A stretch of 64,000 nt of DNA from Paragemmobacter amnigenus. Its GTDB lineage: Bacteria; Pseudomonadota; Alphaproteobacteria; Rhodobacterales; Rhodobacteraceae. Below are positions 1-9,723 of this stretch, piece by piece. Each line of letters opens with the position of its first letter. The first letter of the stretch is position 1. The stretch lies in assembly GCF_009908265.2 (NCBI RefSeq), contig NZ_JAAATX020000002.1, positions 186,001-250,000 of the forward strand, read 5' to 3'. The notes beneath the pieces are model-generated. The model made no database searches. It worked only from the letters and a program-made list of their open reading frames with translations, and was not told the DNA's origin. The position numbers were made by a program, and so were the translations under genes.

Positions 1-1
1 G

Positions 2-556
2 TCGCCGGAGTCGATGAACCTTGAGCGGGCGCTGCAACTGCTGAACCTGCCGCGTCCCATCGGGCCGCATCCGGCGGATGGCGTTCTGGTCGAGGCGGGG
101 ATCGGGCGGTTCGGGCCTTATGTGAAGCACGGCACGGTCTATGCCAACATTCCGGATGTGGAGGAGGTCTTCACCATCGGGATGAACCGCGCGGTCGAGG
201 TTCTGGCGCAGAAGGCGACGCGGGGGCGGGGGGCGAGTGCGCCTGCCGGTCCGCTTCGGGTTCTGGGCGAGCATCCCGATGGCGGCGAGGTGCAGGTGAT
301 GCCCGGCAAATACGGGCCCTATGTGAAATGGGCGAAGGTCAATGCCACCCTGCCCAAGGGGGTGGAGCCCGAGGCCGTGACGCTGGACGAGGCGCTGGTC
401 CTGATCGCGGAAAAGGCGGGCAAGTCGGGCGGCAAGAAGGCCAAGGCGCCCGCGAAGAAGGCGGCGGCGGCACCGGCCAAGAAGGCGGCGGCCAAGAAGG
501 CACCTGCAAAGAAGGCGGCAGCCAAGCCCAAGGCAAAGGCCGCGACAGCGGAATAG
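2..556 (+). CDS. topA: DNA topoisomerase I, C-terminal part (5' truncated by window)
   Basis: Type IA topoisomerase that relaxes negatively supercoiled DNA; only the last 184 residues are present because the reading frame is open through the left edge. Two repeats of the C-terminal topoisomerase domain are visible, each with a G-x-[FY]-G-P-Y-V-K core (near residues 34-42 and 102-110 of the visible part). They are followed by a tail of about 50 residues made almost only of Lys, Ala and Pro, typical of TopA from GC-rich alphaproteobacteria and presumably binding DNA electrostatically. The catalytic tyrosine domain lies outside the window. The gene ends in TAG, followed directly by a 14-bp tandem repeat (556-569 and 570-583). 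Confidence 0.9.
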   Translation, partial: SPESMNLERALQLLNLPRPIGPHPADGVLVEAGIGRFGPYVKHGTVYANIPDVEEVFTIGMNRAVEVLAQKATRGRGASAPAGPLRVLGEHPDGGEVQVMPGKYGPYVKWAKVNATLPKGVEPEAVTLDEALVLIAEKAGKSGGKKAKAPAKKAAAAPAKKAAAKKAPAKKAAAKPKAKAATAE

Positions 557-595
557 GGCGCAGGTCGGGGGGCGCAGGTCGGGGGGTGACGGCGG

Positions 596-621
596 CAGCG
601 CGCGTGATAGGCTGCGCGCTG
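596..621 (+). terminator. Possible terminator hairpin after topA
   Basis: Eight-base perfect inverted repeat CAGCGCGC / GCGCGCTG (596-603 and 614-621) with a 10-nt loop, 40 bases after the topA stop. No T-tract follows, so factor-independent termination is uncertain. Confidence 0.35.
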
Positions 622-644
622 TGATGTCAACCAGTGGATTTCCC

Positions 645-1283
645 ATGCGTCTGTCCGTTGCCGCCCTTGTCGGGCTTGTCTCTGCCCCCGCCCTTGCCTT
701 CGAGCCCGGTTCGCTGGGCGACCATTACCGCGATACCGGCCATGTTCAGGGCTGCACCGAGGGGGGCGAATTGCCCGCCTGCACGATCATCGCGGGCGGG
801 TCGCAATTCGTGGTGCCGCTGGACGGGCCGACCCCGCCCGAGGTGATGGCAACGCTGCGCGCCATGGCGCCGCTGACCTATGTGGAATTCCGCGGCGATA
901 TCCTGAACGTCTTTGATTCCCATGCCGAATTCGCGCTGGGCGCGATTGCCGCGGCGGATGCGGCCGGCGATCCGCACGGGCGGACGCTGCGCGCGATGCA
1001 GGGGGAATGGGTGTCGGCCGAGGATGCAAAGGCGCGGGTCAGGGTCGAGGGGTTGGTCTGGACCGATCTCTATGACGGGGAAGAGGTCGCCGCTTCCGTC
1101 ATCTCGCTGGGCGAGGGCTGTTCGGATGGCAGTGAGGCGGCGGGCGAGGTGATGGAGCTGTTCGCCATCGGGTCGCTGGACGCGGGGTCGCTGTGCTATT
1201 CCGGCCTTGTGGTGGACGCGGACCGGATGGAGGCCACCTATACGGCGCGCGGCAACACGCTGGTCTTTACCGCCGTGAAGTGA
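645..1283 (+). CDS. Small exported protein of unknown function
   Basis: A 212-residue protein with a clear Sec signal peptide (MRLSVAALVGLVSAPALA, cleavage after ALA), so probably periplasmic. I chose the ATG at 645 because it begins exactly at the signal peptide; in-frame starts at 621 and 624 would add eight unconvincing residues. The mature part has four cysteines that could form two disulfides, near residues 36, 44, 164 and 189, and no motif I recognise. It converges on choV with only 17 bases between the stops. Function unknown. Confidence 0.75.
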   Translation: MRLSVAALVGLVSAPALAFEPGSLGDHYRDTGHVQGCTEGGELPACTIIAGGSQFVVPLDGPTPPEVMATLRAMAPLTYVEFRGDILNVFDSHAEFALGAIAAADAAGDPHGRTLRAMQGEWVSAEDAKARVRVEGLVWTDLYDGEEVAASVISLGEGCSDGSEAAGEVMELFAIGSLDAGSLCYSGLVVDADRMEATYTARGNTLVFTAVK

Positions 1284-1300
1284 GCGCGGCCGCGCGGGGG

Positions 1301-2335
1301 TCAGGCCCCGCGCGGGTCGATCAGGCGGGCCATGACATCGGCGGCGCGGATGGCACCGACGGGCTGGCCTGCCTCGGTGACGGTCAGGTCGGTGGCCCCG
1401 TCGCGCAGCATCTCCATCACCGCGCGGACGGGGGTTTCGGCATCGATGGCGCGGCCCGTGGCGGTGGCGCCTTTGGCCATGACATCCCGCGCGGTCAGGA
1501 CGCCCAGCGGGTTCATGTGCGCCACGAAATCGGCCACATACTCCGACACAGGATTGGCGATGATGTCCCGCGCGGTGCCGCATTGCACGATGCGCCCGCC
1601 TTCCATCAGCGCGATGCGGTTGCCGATCTTGAACGCCTCGTCAAGGTCATGGCTGACGAAGACGATGGTGCGTTTGAGTTTCGCCTGAAGGTCGAGGAGT
1701 TCGTCCTGCAGGCGCGCGCGGATCAGCGGGTCGAGGGCCGAGAAGGGTTCGTCCATCAGCAGGATGGGCGCGTCGGTGACGAAGGCGCGGGCAAGGCCCA
1801 CGCGCTGCTGCATGCCCCCCGACAACTCGCCCACCTTGCGGTCGGCCCATTGCGTGAGGTTCACCAACGCAAGCTGTTCGTCCACCTTGGCGCGGCGACC
1901 TTCGGGCGGGATGCCGGCGAGTTCGAGGCCGAGGCCGACGTTTTCGCGCACCGTACGCCACGGCAGAAGGCCGAATTGCTGGAACACCATGGCGATGCGC
2001 GACAGGCGCAGCTTGCGCAGGGTGTCGGGGTCAGCCTTGGTGACGGACACCATGCGGTCGCCGTCCCAGACCCGCACCTCGCCCCGCACCACGGGGTTCA
2101 GGGCGTTCACCCCGCGGAGCAGGGTGGATTTGCCCGAACCGGACAGGCCCATGAGGACGAGGATCTCGCCCTCGGCCACGTTCAGGGTGCAGTCATGGAC
2201 GCCCAGCACCTGCCCTGTGGCAGTCTGCACCTCGGCCCGCGATTTGCCTTCGTCCATCAGGGGAAGGGCGCGGTCGGGGTTGTCGCCGAAGACGATGGAG
2301 ACGCGGTCGAATTCTACGGCATTGCGCGCGGTCAT
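1301..2335 (-). CDS. choV: Choline/betaine ABC transporter ATP-binding subunit
   Basis: ATPase of the ChoXWV-type quaternary-amine importer. Walker A GLSGSGKST is near residues 63-71, the ABC signature LSGGMQQ at 170-176, Walker B ILLMDEP at 190-196, followed by the VSHDLDEA switch histidine. A C-terminal CBS-type domain (about 280-340) is present, as in ProV/OpuAA, where it senses ionic strength. The 344-residue length is normal. The start overlaps the choW stop by 4 bases, indicating translational coupling in a choX-choW-choV operon transcribed leftward, back to back with the bet genes. Confidence 0.93.
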   Translation of the reverse strand: MTARNAVEFDRVSIVFGDNPDRALPLMDEGKSRAEVQTATGQVLGVHDCTLNVAEGEILVLMGLSGSGKSTLLRGVNALNPVVRGEVRVWDGDRMVSVTKADPDTLRKLRLSRIAMVFQQFGLLPWRTVRENVGLGLELAGIPPEGRRAKVDEQLALVNLTQWADRKVGELSGGMQQRVGLARAFVTDAPILLMDEPFSALDPLIRARLQDELLDLQAKLKRTIVFVSHDLDEAFKIGNRIALMEGGRIVQCGTARDIIANPVSEYVADFVAHMNPLGVLTARDVMAKGATATGRAIDAETPVRAVMEMLRDGATDLTVTEAGQPVGAIRAADVMARLIDPRGA

Positions 2336-3165
2336 TGGCGGGTCACCCGGAGCATGCGGTCAAGAAGGATGGCGACGACGACGATGATGAAGCCGGATTC
2401 GAAGCCGAGCGCGGTGTTGACCGAGTTCAGCGCCCGCACCACCGGCACGCCGAGGCCGTTCGCGCCGACGAGGGCCGCGATCACGACCATCGACAGCGAC
2501 AGCATGATGGTCTGGTTCAGGCCCGCCATGATTTGCGGGAAGGCGTAGGGAAGTTCGACCTTCCACAGCCGCTGGCGCGGGGTGGCGCCGAAGGCGGTGG
2601 CGGCCTCCAACAGGGCCTGCGGGGTGGTGGAGATGCCCAGATGCGTCAGGCGGATGGGGGCGGGCAGGACGAAGATCACCGTGGCGATCAGGCCCGGCAC
2701 CATGCCCAGACCGAAGAAGACGATGGCGGGGATCAGGTAGACGAAGGTGGGCAGCGTCTGCATCAGGTCGAGGATCGGGACCAGCGCCTGATAGAGCCGC
2801 GGGCGGTGGGCCGCGGCGATGCCGATCGGCACGCCCAGCCCCATGCAGACCACGCAGGAGGCGAGGATGAGGGTCAGGCTTTCGGTGGTTTCTTCCCAAT
2901 ACCCCTGGTTGAGGATGAAGAGGAACCCGAGCAGAACGCCGAGGCAGACCTTCCACGACCGTTGCAGATACCATGTCAGGGCAAGGAAGGCCGCGACGAT
3001 GATCAGGGGATGGGGCGATTGCAGCACCCAGAGGATACCCGCGATCATGCCTTCCATCACCACCGATATGGCGTCGAAAAGCGGGCCGAGATGGGTGTTC
3101 ATCCAGTCGAAGACGGCCTTGGCCGCCTTGCCCACGGGTATCTTGTGATCGGTCAGCCACTCCAT
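2332..3165 (-). CDS. choW: Choline ABC transporter permease
   Basis: Inner-membrane permease of the choline importer, 277 residues with about six membrane segments. The ABC-permease EAA loop is recognisable (ALLEAATAFGATPRQRLWKV region, about residues 190-215), the surface that contacts ChoV. The N-terminal 40 residues are cytoplasmic and amphipathic, as usual in ProW/ChoW proteins. It lies second in the operon, 88 bases after choX; that gap holds a GC-rich hairpin that could attenuate read-through and give more binding protein than permease. Confidence 0.93.
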   Translation of the reverse strand: MEWLTDHKIPVGKAAKAVFDWMNTHLGPLFDAISVVMEGMIAGILWVLQSPHPLIIVAAFLALTWYLQRSWKVCLGVLLGFLFILNQGYWEETTESLTLILASCVVCMGLGVPIGIAAAHRPRLYQALVPILDLMQTLPTFVYLIPAIVFFGLGMVPGLIATVIFVLPAPIRLTHLGISTTPQALLEAATAFGATPRQRLWKVELPYAFPQIMAGLNQTIMLSLSMVVIAALVGANGLGVPVVRALNSVNTALGFESGFIIVVVAILLDRMLRVTRQ

Positions 3166-3180
3166 CCGCAGCCTTCCCCC

Positions 3181-3236
3181 TTCATCTCGGAAACAAATAC
3201 TCCGCGGGGGTCCGGGGGCGCGAAGCCCCCGGGGTC
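3181..3236 (-). repeat. Hairpin plus ATATTTG-type repeat (choX-choW spacer)
   Basis: Inverted repeat CCGGGGGC / GCCCCCGG (3212-3219 and 3225-3232, loop GCGAA). On the minus strand it is followed by GGACCCCCGCGGAGTATTTG and then a GATGAA. A second copy with the same order (hairpin, GGACCC, GG-TATTTG, ATGAA) lies at 13547-13607. Confidence 0.6.
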
Positions 3237-3253
3237 GCCGCGGAGAGGACCGT

Positions 3254-4180
3254 TTATTGCAGCGCGGCCGCGACGGCGGCCTTGGCGTCGCCGCCGTCCT
3301 TGGTCGTCACGCCGTCGAGCCACGGTTCCCACGCGCCGGTATTGGCGGCAAGCCATGCCTTGGCCGCATCGCGCGGGTCTTCGCCCGCGTCCGAGATGGC
3401 GGACATGATCTCGTTCTCCATCTGCAGCGAGAAGACGAGGTTCTGCAGCAGTTTGCCGGTATTCGGGCATTCCGCGACATAGCCCTTGCGGGTGTTGGTG
3501 TAGATCGTCGCCGCGCCGAAGTCGGCCCCGAAGAGCGCGTCGCCGCCGGTCAGGTAGGTCAGCTTGAAGTTGGCGTTCATCGGGTGGGGTTCCCAGGCGA
3601 GGAAGACGATGGGTTCGCCCGCCTCGGTCTTGCTGGCCACTTCGGCGAGCATGCCCTGTTCCGAGGATTCCACCAGTTCGAAGCCGTCCATCCCGTAATC
3701 GGGCGAGTTGATCGCCTCGAGCACCAGACGGTTGCCGTCATTGCCCGGCTCGATGCCGTAGATTTCGGCGCCGAGCGCGTCCTTGTGGTCCTTGATCTTG
3801 GTGAAGTCGGTGATGCCGAGCGCGGCCCCGTGTTCGTTGGTGGCAAGCGTGTATTTCGCGCCTTCGAGGTTGGCGCGGACGGTGTCGACGGTGCCCGCGT
3901 CACGGTAGGGGGCGATGTCGGCCTCCATCGAGGGCATCCAGTTGCCCAGGAAAACGTCGATGTCGCCTTCGGCAAGGCCGGTATAGGTGACGGGGACGGA
4001 GAGGACCTTCGTCTCGGTCTCGTATCCCAGCGCCTCGAGGACGAGGGTCGTGGCGGCGGTGGTGGCGGTGATGTCCGTCCAGCCCACGTCCGAGAAGATG
4101 ACCTTGTCGCAGCCTTCCGCAGCGACAGCACTGGCCAGCGCCAAGGTGGCGGCACTTGCAAGAAGGGTGGATTTCAGCAT
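3254..4180 (-). CDS. choX: Choline-binding periplasmic protein
   Basis: Substrate-binding protein of the importer, 308 residues. The start at 4180 is preceded by a strong Shine-Dalgarno (GGGAGG, 5 bases upstream) and begins a Sec signal peptide ending ASAVAA; an upstream in-frame ATG at 4219 would add 13 non-signal residues. Tryptophans in GWTDI, GNWMPS and LAWEPHP match positions expected for the aromatic box that cages the trimethylammonium group in OpuAC/ChoX proteins. It is the first gene of the choXWV operon and faces betI across 90 bases that hold a BetI-like operator. Confidence 0.93.
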   Translation of the reverse strand: MLKSTLLASAATLALASAVAAEGCDKVIFSDVGWTDITATTAATTLVLEALGYETETKVLSVPVTYTGLAEGDIDVFLGNWMPSMEADIAPYRDAGTVDTVRANLEGAKYTLATNEHGAALGITDFTKIKDHKDALGAEIYGIEPGNDGNRLVLEAINSPDYGMDGFELVESSEQGMLAEVASKTEAGEPIVFLAWEPHPMNANFKLTYLTGGDALFGADFGAATIYTNTRKGYVAECPNTGKLLQNLVFSLQMENEIMSAISDAGEDPRDAAKAWLAANTGAWEPWLDGVTTKDGGDAKAAVAAALQ

Positions 4181-4203
4181 GTCGACCTCCCAGTCGGTTT
4201 TTG

Positions 4204-4223
4204 TTGATTGACGAGTCAATAGA
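4204..4223. promoter_or_regulatory. Probable BetI operator
   Basis: Perfect palindrome ATTGAC-GA-GTCAAT at 4207-4220 between divergent choX and betI. As I remember it, the enterobacterial BetI operator has the same ATTG...CAAT half-sites. Its position fits BetI repressing both directions until choline is bound. Confidence 0.7.
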
Positions 4224-4270
4224 CTTCACGCTTACTCGGTTTGGCAAGGATTTTTTGAGGCCGCACCGCT

Positions 4271-4855
4271 ATGCCGAAGCTTGGAATGGAGCCTATCCGC
4301 AAGGCGGCGCTTGTGAAAGCGACGATCAGCGAGATCGGGCGCGTGGGGTCGCTGGACGTCACGGTCAGCCAGATCGCCAAGCGCGCGGGCATGTCGAGCG
4401 CGCTGGCGCATCATTATTTCGGGTCGAAGGACGAGATTTTTCTGGCCGCCATGCGGCATGTCCTGACGCTTTACGGGGCCGAGGTGCGGGGGGCGCTGGC
4501 GGTGGCGACGGGGCCCGAGGCGCGGCTGCGGGCGATTCTGGCCGCCAGTTTCAGCGCGGGGAATTTCCGGCGCGAGGTGGTGGGGGCGTGGCTGAATTTC
4601 TACGTTCTGGCCCAGACCGTGCCCGAGGCAAAGCGTCTGCTGGCGGTCTATCAGAGGCGGCTGCGGTCGAACCTGCTGGTCTGTCTGCGGCCGCTTGCAG
4701 GCGCGCGGGCGCATGAGGTGGCCGAGGGGCTGGGCGCGCTGATCGACGGGCTTTATCTGCGCGAGGTGCTGAAAAGCGGGCCGCCCGATGCGGCGGCGGC
4801 GGTGGCGACGGCGCTGGACTATCTGGATGTTCAACTGAAGGGGCGGGGTGCATGA
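4271..4855 (+). CDS. betI: TetR-family choline-responsive repressor
   Basis: A 194-residue TetR regulator. The N-terminal helix-turn-helix spans about residues 25-50 ([25 protein letters not shown]), and the helical ligand domain follows with the BetI-like [10 protein letters not shown] segment. It represses choline uptake and oxidation genes and is released by choline in characterised homologues. It begins 90 bases from choX with a palindromic operator between them, and its stop overlaps the betB start by 4 bases. Confidence 0.9.
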   Translation: MPKLGMEPIRKAALVKATISEIGRVGSLDVTVSQIAKRAGMSSALAHHYFGSKDEIFLAAMRHVLTLYGAEVRGALAVATGPEARLRAILAASFSAGNFRREVVGAWLNFYVLAQTVPEAKRLLAVYQRRLRSNLLVCLRPLAGARAHEVAEGLGALIDGLYLREVLKSGPPDAAAAVATALDYLDVQLKGRGA

Positions 4856-6306
4856 AGGCGCAACCGAAGGCGAGCCATTTTGTCGATGGTGCCTATGTCG
4901 AGGACAAGGCAGGGGCTGCGATCGAAGTGGTCTATCCGGCCACGGGCGAGGTGATTGCGGTCGTGCACGAGGCGACGGCTGCGGTGGTGGAGCGGGCCTT
5001 GGCATCCGCCAAGCGGGCGCAGGCGGATTGGGCGGCGATGAAGCCGGTGGAGCGGTCGCGCATCCTGCGCCGCGCGGCGGATATCATCCGCGCGCGGGGG
5101 GACGAGCTGGCGCGGCTGGAGACGCTGGACACCGGCAAGCCCATTCAGGAGACGGTGGTGGCGGACTGGCCGAGCGGGGCTGACGCGCTGGAATGGTTCG
5201 CGGGGCTGGCGCCCACGGTGACGGGCGAGACGGTGCCGCTGGGGCGCGATTTCGTCTATACGATCCGCGAGCCCTTGGGCGTCTGTGTCGGCATCGGGGC
5301 GTGGAACTATCCCAGCCAGATCGCCTGCTGGAAGGCCGCGCCGGCTTTGGCCCTTGGCAATGCGATGGTGTTCAAGCCGTCGGAGGTGACGCCGCTGGGC
5401 GCGTTGAAGCTGGCCGAGATCCTTGTCGAGGCGGGCTTGCCTGCGGGGCTGTTCAACGTCGTGCAGGGGCGGGGTGCGGTGGGGGCCGCGCTGGTCACGG
5501 ATTCGCGGGTGGCCAAGGTGTCGCTGACGGGGTCGGTGCCGACGGGGCGCAAGGTCTATGCCGCGGCGGCGGATGGCGTGCGGGCCGTGACGATGGAACT
5601 GGGCGGCAAGTCCCCGCTGGTCGTGTTCGACGATGCGAGCGTCGAGGATGCGGTGGGCGCGGCGATGCTGGGGAATTTCTATTCCGCGGGGCAGGTCTGT
5701 TCCAACGGCACGCGGGTATTCGTGCAGAAGGGGATCAAGGAGCGGTTCCTTGCGCGGCTGGCCGAGCGGACGGCGGGGATCGTTCTGGGCGATCCCTTGG
5801 ACGAGGCGACGCAGATGGGGCCGCTGGTGAGTGCGGTGCAGCTGGACAAGGTGCTGGGCTATATTGCCACGGCAAAGGCTGAGGGCGCGCGGCTGGTGAC
5901 GGGGGGCGGGCGCGCGGCGCCGAATACCGGCTTCTATGTGCAGCCCACGGTGTTCGCGGATGTAACCGACGCCATGACCATCGCGCGGGAAGAGGTGTTC
6001 GGCCCCGTGATGGCGGTCCTCGATTTCGAGACCGAGGAGGAGGTCGTCGCGCGGGCGAATGACACCGAATTCGGGCTGGCGGCGGGGGTGTTCACGGCGG
6101 ACCTGACGCGGGCGCATCGGGTAATTGCAAAGCTGGAGGCGGGAACCTGCTGGATCAACGCCTATAACCTGACGCCGGTCGAGGGGCCCTTCGGCGGGTC
6201 CAAGATGTCGGGCGTGGGGCGCGAGAACGGGCGCGCGGCGGTGGAGCATTACACGCAGGTGAAGTCCGTCTATGTGGGGATGGGGCCGGTGGATGCGCCC
6301 TATTGA
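4852..6306 (+). CDS. betB: Betaine aldehyde dehydrogenase
   Basis: NAD(P)-dependent oxidation of betaine aldehyde to glycine betaine, the second step from choline. The 484-residue length is standard. The general base glutamate lies in MELGGKSP (Glu249) and the nucleophile in [11 protein letters not shown] (Cys283). The SAGQVCSNG context and [14 protein letters not shown] region are characteristic of BetB rather than of general aldehyde dehydrogenases. The start overlaps the betI stop (ATGA), so the genes are translationally coupled. Confidence 0.95.
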   Translation: MKAQPKASHFVDGAYVEDKAGAAIEVVYPATGEVIAVVHEATAAVVERALASAKRAQADWAAMKPVERSRILRRAADIIRARGDELARLETLDTGKPIQETVVADWPSGADALEWFAGLAPTVTGETVPLGRDFVYTIREPLGVCVGIGAWNYPSQIACWKAAPALALGNAMVFKPSEVTPLGALKLAEILVEAGLPAGLFNVVQGRGAVGAALVTDSRVAKVSLTGSVPTGRKVYAAAADGVRAVTMELGGKSPLVVFDDASVEDAVGAAMLGNFYSAGQVCSNGTRVFVQKGIKERFLARLAERTAGIVLGDPLDEATQMGPLVSAVQLDKVLGYIATAKAEGARLVTGGGRAAPNTGFYVQPTVFADVTDAMTIAREEVFGPVMAVLDFETEEEVVARANDTEFGLAAGVFTADLTRAHRVIAKLEAGTCWINAYNLTPVEGPFGGSKMSGVGRENGRAAVEHYTQVKSVYVGMGPVDAPY

Positions 6307-7297
6307 CCTGCCCAGCCCTGCGCGGATCGTCGCGGCGCATGAGGGCGTGCGGGGGATCGTGCGCCGCACGCCCCTGCTCGAGTCCCATGTGCTGGCCGAG
6401 GAGTGCGGGGCGGCGCGGGTTTTCGTGAAGGCGGAAGGCTTGCAGCGGACGGGGTCGTTCAAGCTGCGTGGCGCGCTGTGGCGGCTGATGCAACTGGACG
6501 CGGCGGCGCGGGCGCGGGGGGTGGTGGCGTTTTCCTCGGGCAATTTCGCGCAGGGGCTGGCGGCGGCGGGGCGTGAGCTGTCGGTGCCGGTGACCATCGT
6601 GATGCCCGTCGATGCGCCCGAGGCGAAGCGGCGCGCGACCGAGGCATTGGGGGCGGAGGTCGTGCTGTCGCATCATGGCGACGCCCCGCGCGAGGTGGTG
6701 GCGGCGGCGATGGCGCGCGATCTGGCCGCGGCGCGGGGGTTGGTGTTGCTGCATCCTTTCGATGATCCGGATGTAATTGCAGGGCAGGGCACGGCAGGGA
6801 TCGAGGCGCTGGCGCAGATGGCCGGCGCCGTGCCCGAGGTCGTGGTCTGTCCGGTGGGCGGGGGCGGATTGACGGGGGGTGTCGCGCTGGCGGTGCGGGA
6901 TGCCTGTCCCGATGCGGCGATCTGGGGGGCCGAGCCCGAGGGGTATGACGGCATGGGCCGGTCGCTGCGGGCGGGTGAACGGGTGGCAGCGGCGGGCGGG
7001 CCGACGGTCTGTGACGCGCTGCAGGCGCCGGTTCCGGGCGAGGCGACCTTTGCCGCCTGCCGCGCGGCAGGGGTGCGCGGGGTGACGGTGGATGATGCCG
7101 CGGTGGTGCAGGCCATGTCGCGCGCCTTCGAGGTGTTGAAGCTGGTGCTGGAACCGTCGGGGGCGGTGGGACTGGCTGCCGTGCTGTCGGGGGCGGTGCC
7201 GGTGGCGGGCAGGACGGTGCTGGTCGTCGCCTCGGGCGGGAACATCGCCTTTGACCGCTTTGCCGAATGTCTGGCGATGGCAATGCGGAAGAACTGA
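6293..7297 (+). CDS. Threonine/serine dehydratase-like PLP enzyme in the bet operon
   Basis: Fold-type II PLP enzyme of 334 residues. The Schiff-base lysine is in TGSFKLRGA (about residue 58), the phosphate-binding glycine loop in [11 protein letters not shown] (about 190), and the C-terminal VASGGNI motif is intact; there is no ACT regulatory domain, so it is of the catabolic type. It overlaps the end of betB by 14 bases and precedes betA, so it is co-transcribed. Serine deamination to pyruvate would suit a route betaine-glycine-serine-pyruvate, but that is inference. EutB-type hydroxyectoine dehydratase, serine racemase or hydroxyaspartate dehydratase are alternatives from the same superfamily. 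Confidence 0.8.
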   Translation: MRPIDLPSPARIVAAHEGVRGIVRRTPLLESHVLAEECGAARVFVKAEGLQRTGSFKLRGALWRLMQLDAAARARGVVAFSSGNFAQGLAAAGRELSVPVTIVMPVDAPEAKRRATEALGAEVVLSHHGDAPREVVAAAMARDLAAARGLVLLHPFDDPDVIAGQGTAGIEALAQMAGAVPEVVVCPVGGGGLTGGVALAVRDACPDAAIWGAEPEGYDGMGRSLRAGERVAAAGGPTVCDALQAPVPGEATFAACRAAGVRGVTVDDAAVVQAMSRAFEVLKLVLEPSGAVGLAAVLSGAVPVAGRTVLVVASGGNIAFDRFAECLAMAMRKN

Positions 7298-7320
7298 AGA
7301 AAAAGAAGGAAATGGGGACA

Positions 7321-8979
7321 ATGTCTGCGGATTTCGTGATCATCGGGGCGGGCTCGGCCGGATCGGCCATGGCGTGGCGTCTGGCCGAGGGGGGCGCGAC
7401 GGTCACGGTGATCGAACATGGCGGGACGGATGCGGGGCCCTTCATCCAGATGCCCGCAGCGCTGTCTTATCCGATGAACATGTCGCGCTATGACTGGGGT
7501 TTCCATACGGAACCCGAACCGCATCTGGGCGGCCGCGTGCTGGCGACGCCGCGGGGCAAGGTGATCGGGGGGTCGTCATCTATCAACGGGATGGTCTATG
7601 TGCGGGGCCATGCGCGGGATTTCGACACCTGGGCGGATATGGGGGCGCAAGGCTGGGCCTATGCGGATGTGCTGCCCTATTTCCAGCGGATGGAAAACTG
7701 GCACGGGGCGCGGGACGGGGGCGATCCGTCGTGGCGGGGCGCGAACGGGCCTTTGCACGTGACGCGGGGGCCGCGGGAGAACCCGCTGTTCGATGCATTC
7801 ATCCGGGCGGGGGAGCAGGCGGGCTATCCTGTGACGCGCGATTACAACGGCCAGCAGCAGGAAGGGTTCGGGCCGATGGAGGCCACGATCCACAACGGCG
7901 TGCGCTGGTCGGCGGCGAATGCCTATCTGAAGCCTGCGATCAAGACGGGGAAGGTGCAGGTGGTGCGCGCCTTTGCGCGGCGGGTGGTGATCGAAGGCGG
8001 TCGCGCCGTGGGCGTGGAGGTGGAGCGCGGGGGGGCCATCGAGGTGATCCGCGCCGCGCGCGAGGTGGTGGTGGCGGCGTCCAGCATCAACACGCCGAAG
8101 ATCCTGATGCTGTCGGGCATCGGCGATGCCGCGCATCTGCGGACGCATGGGGTCACGGTGGTGGCGGACCGGCCCGGTGTGGGGGCGAATTTGCAGGACC
8201 ATCTGGAGCTTTATCTGCAATTCGCGTCGAAGAAGCCTGTGACGCTGTACAAATACTGGAACCTCTGGGGCAAGGCGGTGATCGGGGCGCAGTGGCTGTT
8301 CACCAAGAAGGGGCTGGGCGCGTCGAACCAGTTCGAGGCCTGCGCCTTCATCCGGTCGAAGGCGGGGGTGGAGTATCCGGATATCCAGTACCACTTCCTG
8401 CCCATCGCGGTGCGCTATGACGGCAAGGCCGCGGCCGAGGGGCACGGGTTTCAGGCCCATGTCGGCCCCATGCGGTCGAAATCGCGGGGGGCGGTGACGC
8501 TGCGGTCGGGCGATCCGAAGGATGCGCCGAAGATCCTGTTCAACTACATGTCGCATCCCGACGACTGGGCGGATTTCCGCACCTGCATCCGCCTGACGCG
8601 CGAGATTTTCGGGCAGGAGGCGATGGCGGGCTATGTGAAGCACGAGATCCAGCCGGGGGCGGGGGTGCAGAGCGATGCGGAGTTGGACGGGTTCATCCGC
8701 GAGCATGTGGAAAGCGCCTATCACCCCTGCGGCACGGCGCGGATGGGGCGGCGGGACGACCCCTTGGCGGTGGTCGATCCGGAATGCCGCGTGATCGGGG
8801 TCGAGGGGTTGCGGGTCGCCGACAGTTCCATCTTCCCGCAGGTGACGAACGGCAACCTGAACGCGCCGTCGATCATGGTGGGGGAAAAGGCGGCGGACCA
8901 TCTGCTAGGCCACACGCCCCTGCCGCGGTCCAATGCCGAGCCGTGGATCAACCCGAACTGGCGCACGGCGCAGCGGTGA
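7321..8979 (+). CDS. betA: Choline dehydrogenase
   Basis: FAD-dependent GMC oxidoreductase that oxidises choline to betaine aldehyde at the membrane. The dinucleotide-binding motif [15 protein letters not shown] starts at residue 6, and both GMC signatures are present ([14 protein letters not shown] and [16 protein letters not shown]). The catalytic histidine lies in [11 protein letters not shown] and the terminal [10 protein letters not shown] motif is intact. The 552-residue length is normal. The ATG at 7321 places the FAD motif where the family has it; an in-frame start at 7267 would overlap the preceding gene and add a lysine-rich leader. Confidence 0.94.
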   Translation: MSADFVIIGAGSAGSAMAWRLAEGGATVTVIEHGGTDAGPFIQMPAALSYPMNMSRYDWGFHTEPEPHLGGRVLATPRGKVIGGSSSINGMVYVRGHARDFDTWADMGAQGWAYADVLPYFQRMENWHGARDGGDPSWRGANGPLHVTRGPRENPLFDAFIRAGEQAGYPVTRDYNGQQQEGFGPMEATIHNGVRWSAANAYLKPAIKTGKVQVVRAFARRVVIEGGRAVGVEVERGGAIEVIRAAREVVVAASSINTPKILMLSGIGDAAHLRTHGVTVVADRPGVGANLQDHLELYLQFASKKPVTLYKYWNLWGKAVIGAQWLFTKKGLGASNQFEACAFIRSKAGVEYPDIQYHFLPIAVRYDGKAAAEGHGFQAHVGPMRSKSRGAVTLRSGDPKDAPKILFNYMSHPDDWADFRTCIRLTREIFGQEAMAGYVKHEIQPGAGVQSDAELDGFIREHVESAYHPCGTARMGRRDDPLAVVDPECRVIGVEGLRVADSSIFPQVTNGNLNAPSIMVGEKAADHLLGHTPLPRSNAEPWINPNWRTAQR

Positions 8980-9059
8980 TGTTCCGGCTTTGTCCGGACG
9001 CGTTAACGATCCGTTAACTTTAACCTTGATTTCCGCCGTACTCCGGCGGAAGTCGGGGC

Positions 9060-9719
9060 ATGGCATTAACCTTTCGTTCCCTGATCGTTCTGGCGGCCCT
9101 CGCGCTGGCCTTGCCTGTCCATGCGACGGAGATCGCGGGGCGTGCGCGGGCCGTGGATGGCGATACGCTGGACGTGGCGGGGCAGAAGGTGCGGCTGTTC
9201 GGCGTGGATGCGCCGGAGCTGGACCAGAGCTGCGCGCGAGGCGGGCGGAGATGGGCCTGCGGGCAGGCGGCGAAGACGGCGCTCGAGGGGCTGCTGGGAC
9301 GCAAGCGCGTGGTCTGCACTGTGCAGGATACCGACCGTTACGGGCGCAATGTGGCGGTGTGCCTCGCGGGGGGCGACGATGTCGGGGCGGCGCTGGTGCG
9401 GCAGGGATTGGCCATCGCCTATCGCCGCTATTCGGGGCGCTATGTGAATGCCGAGGCTGCCGCGCGGGCCGAAGGACTTGGCCTGTGGTCGTCGGTCTAT
9501 GTGGAGCCGGAGACCTATCGCCATGCGGGCGAGGGGCAGCCCGCGCCGGACCCCGCCTGCGCGATCAAGGGCAATATCGGTGGCAAGGGCGGGCGCATCT
9601 ACCATCTGCCGGGGCAGGCGGATTACGAGGCGACGCGGATCAACGAGAAGAAAGGCGAGCGGTGGTTCTGCACCGAGGCCGAGGCGCGGGCGGCGGGGTT
9701 CCGGCGGGCCGAGCGTTAA
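9060..9719 (+). CDS. Secreted thermonuclease-family (SNase-like) protein
   Basis: A 219-residue exported protein with a signal peptide ending PVHA. The staphylococcal-nuclease fold is recognisable: DGDTLDVAGQKVRLFGVDAPE carries the first Asp/Arg set and DRYGRNVAVC the second catalytic arginine region. About 60 extra C-terminal residues with two cysteines follow the domain. It probably hydrolyses nucleic acids in the periplasm or outside the cell. It is monocistronic, with an AT-richer leader (8980-9059) that contains the promoter. Confidence 0.85.
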   Translation: MALTFRSLIVLAALALALPVHATEIAGRARAVDGDTLDVAGQKVRLFGVDAPELDQSCARGGRRWACGQAAKTALEGLLGRKRVVCTVQDTDRYGRNVAVCLAGGDDVGAALVRQGLAIAYRRYSGRYVNAEAAARAEGLGLWSSVYVEPETYRHAGEGQPAPDPACAIKGNIGGKGGRIYHLPGQADYEATRINEKKGERWFCTEAEARAAGFRRAER

Positions 9720-9723
9720 CCGG

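Noticed and set aside
556-583. 14-bp tandem repeat after topA as a regulatory site
   Set aside because: Two copies only, GC-rich, at a gene end; slippage is the simpler explanation.
1193-2548. 451-codon open frame antisense to choV
   Set aside because: High-GC shadow frame. choV on the other strand has every ABC-ATPase motif, while this frame shows no recognisable domain.
4831-6597. 588-codon frame antisense to betB and the dehydratase gene
   Set aside because: Spans two certain genes on the opposite strand, no family features and skewed Arg/His composition.
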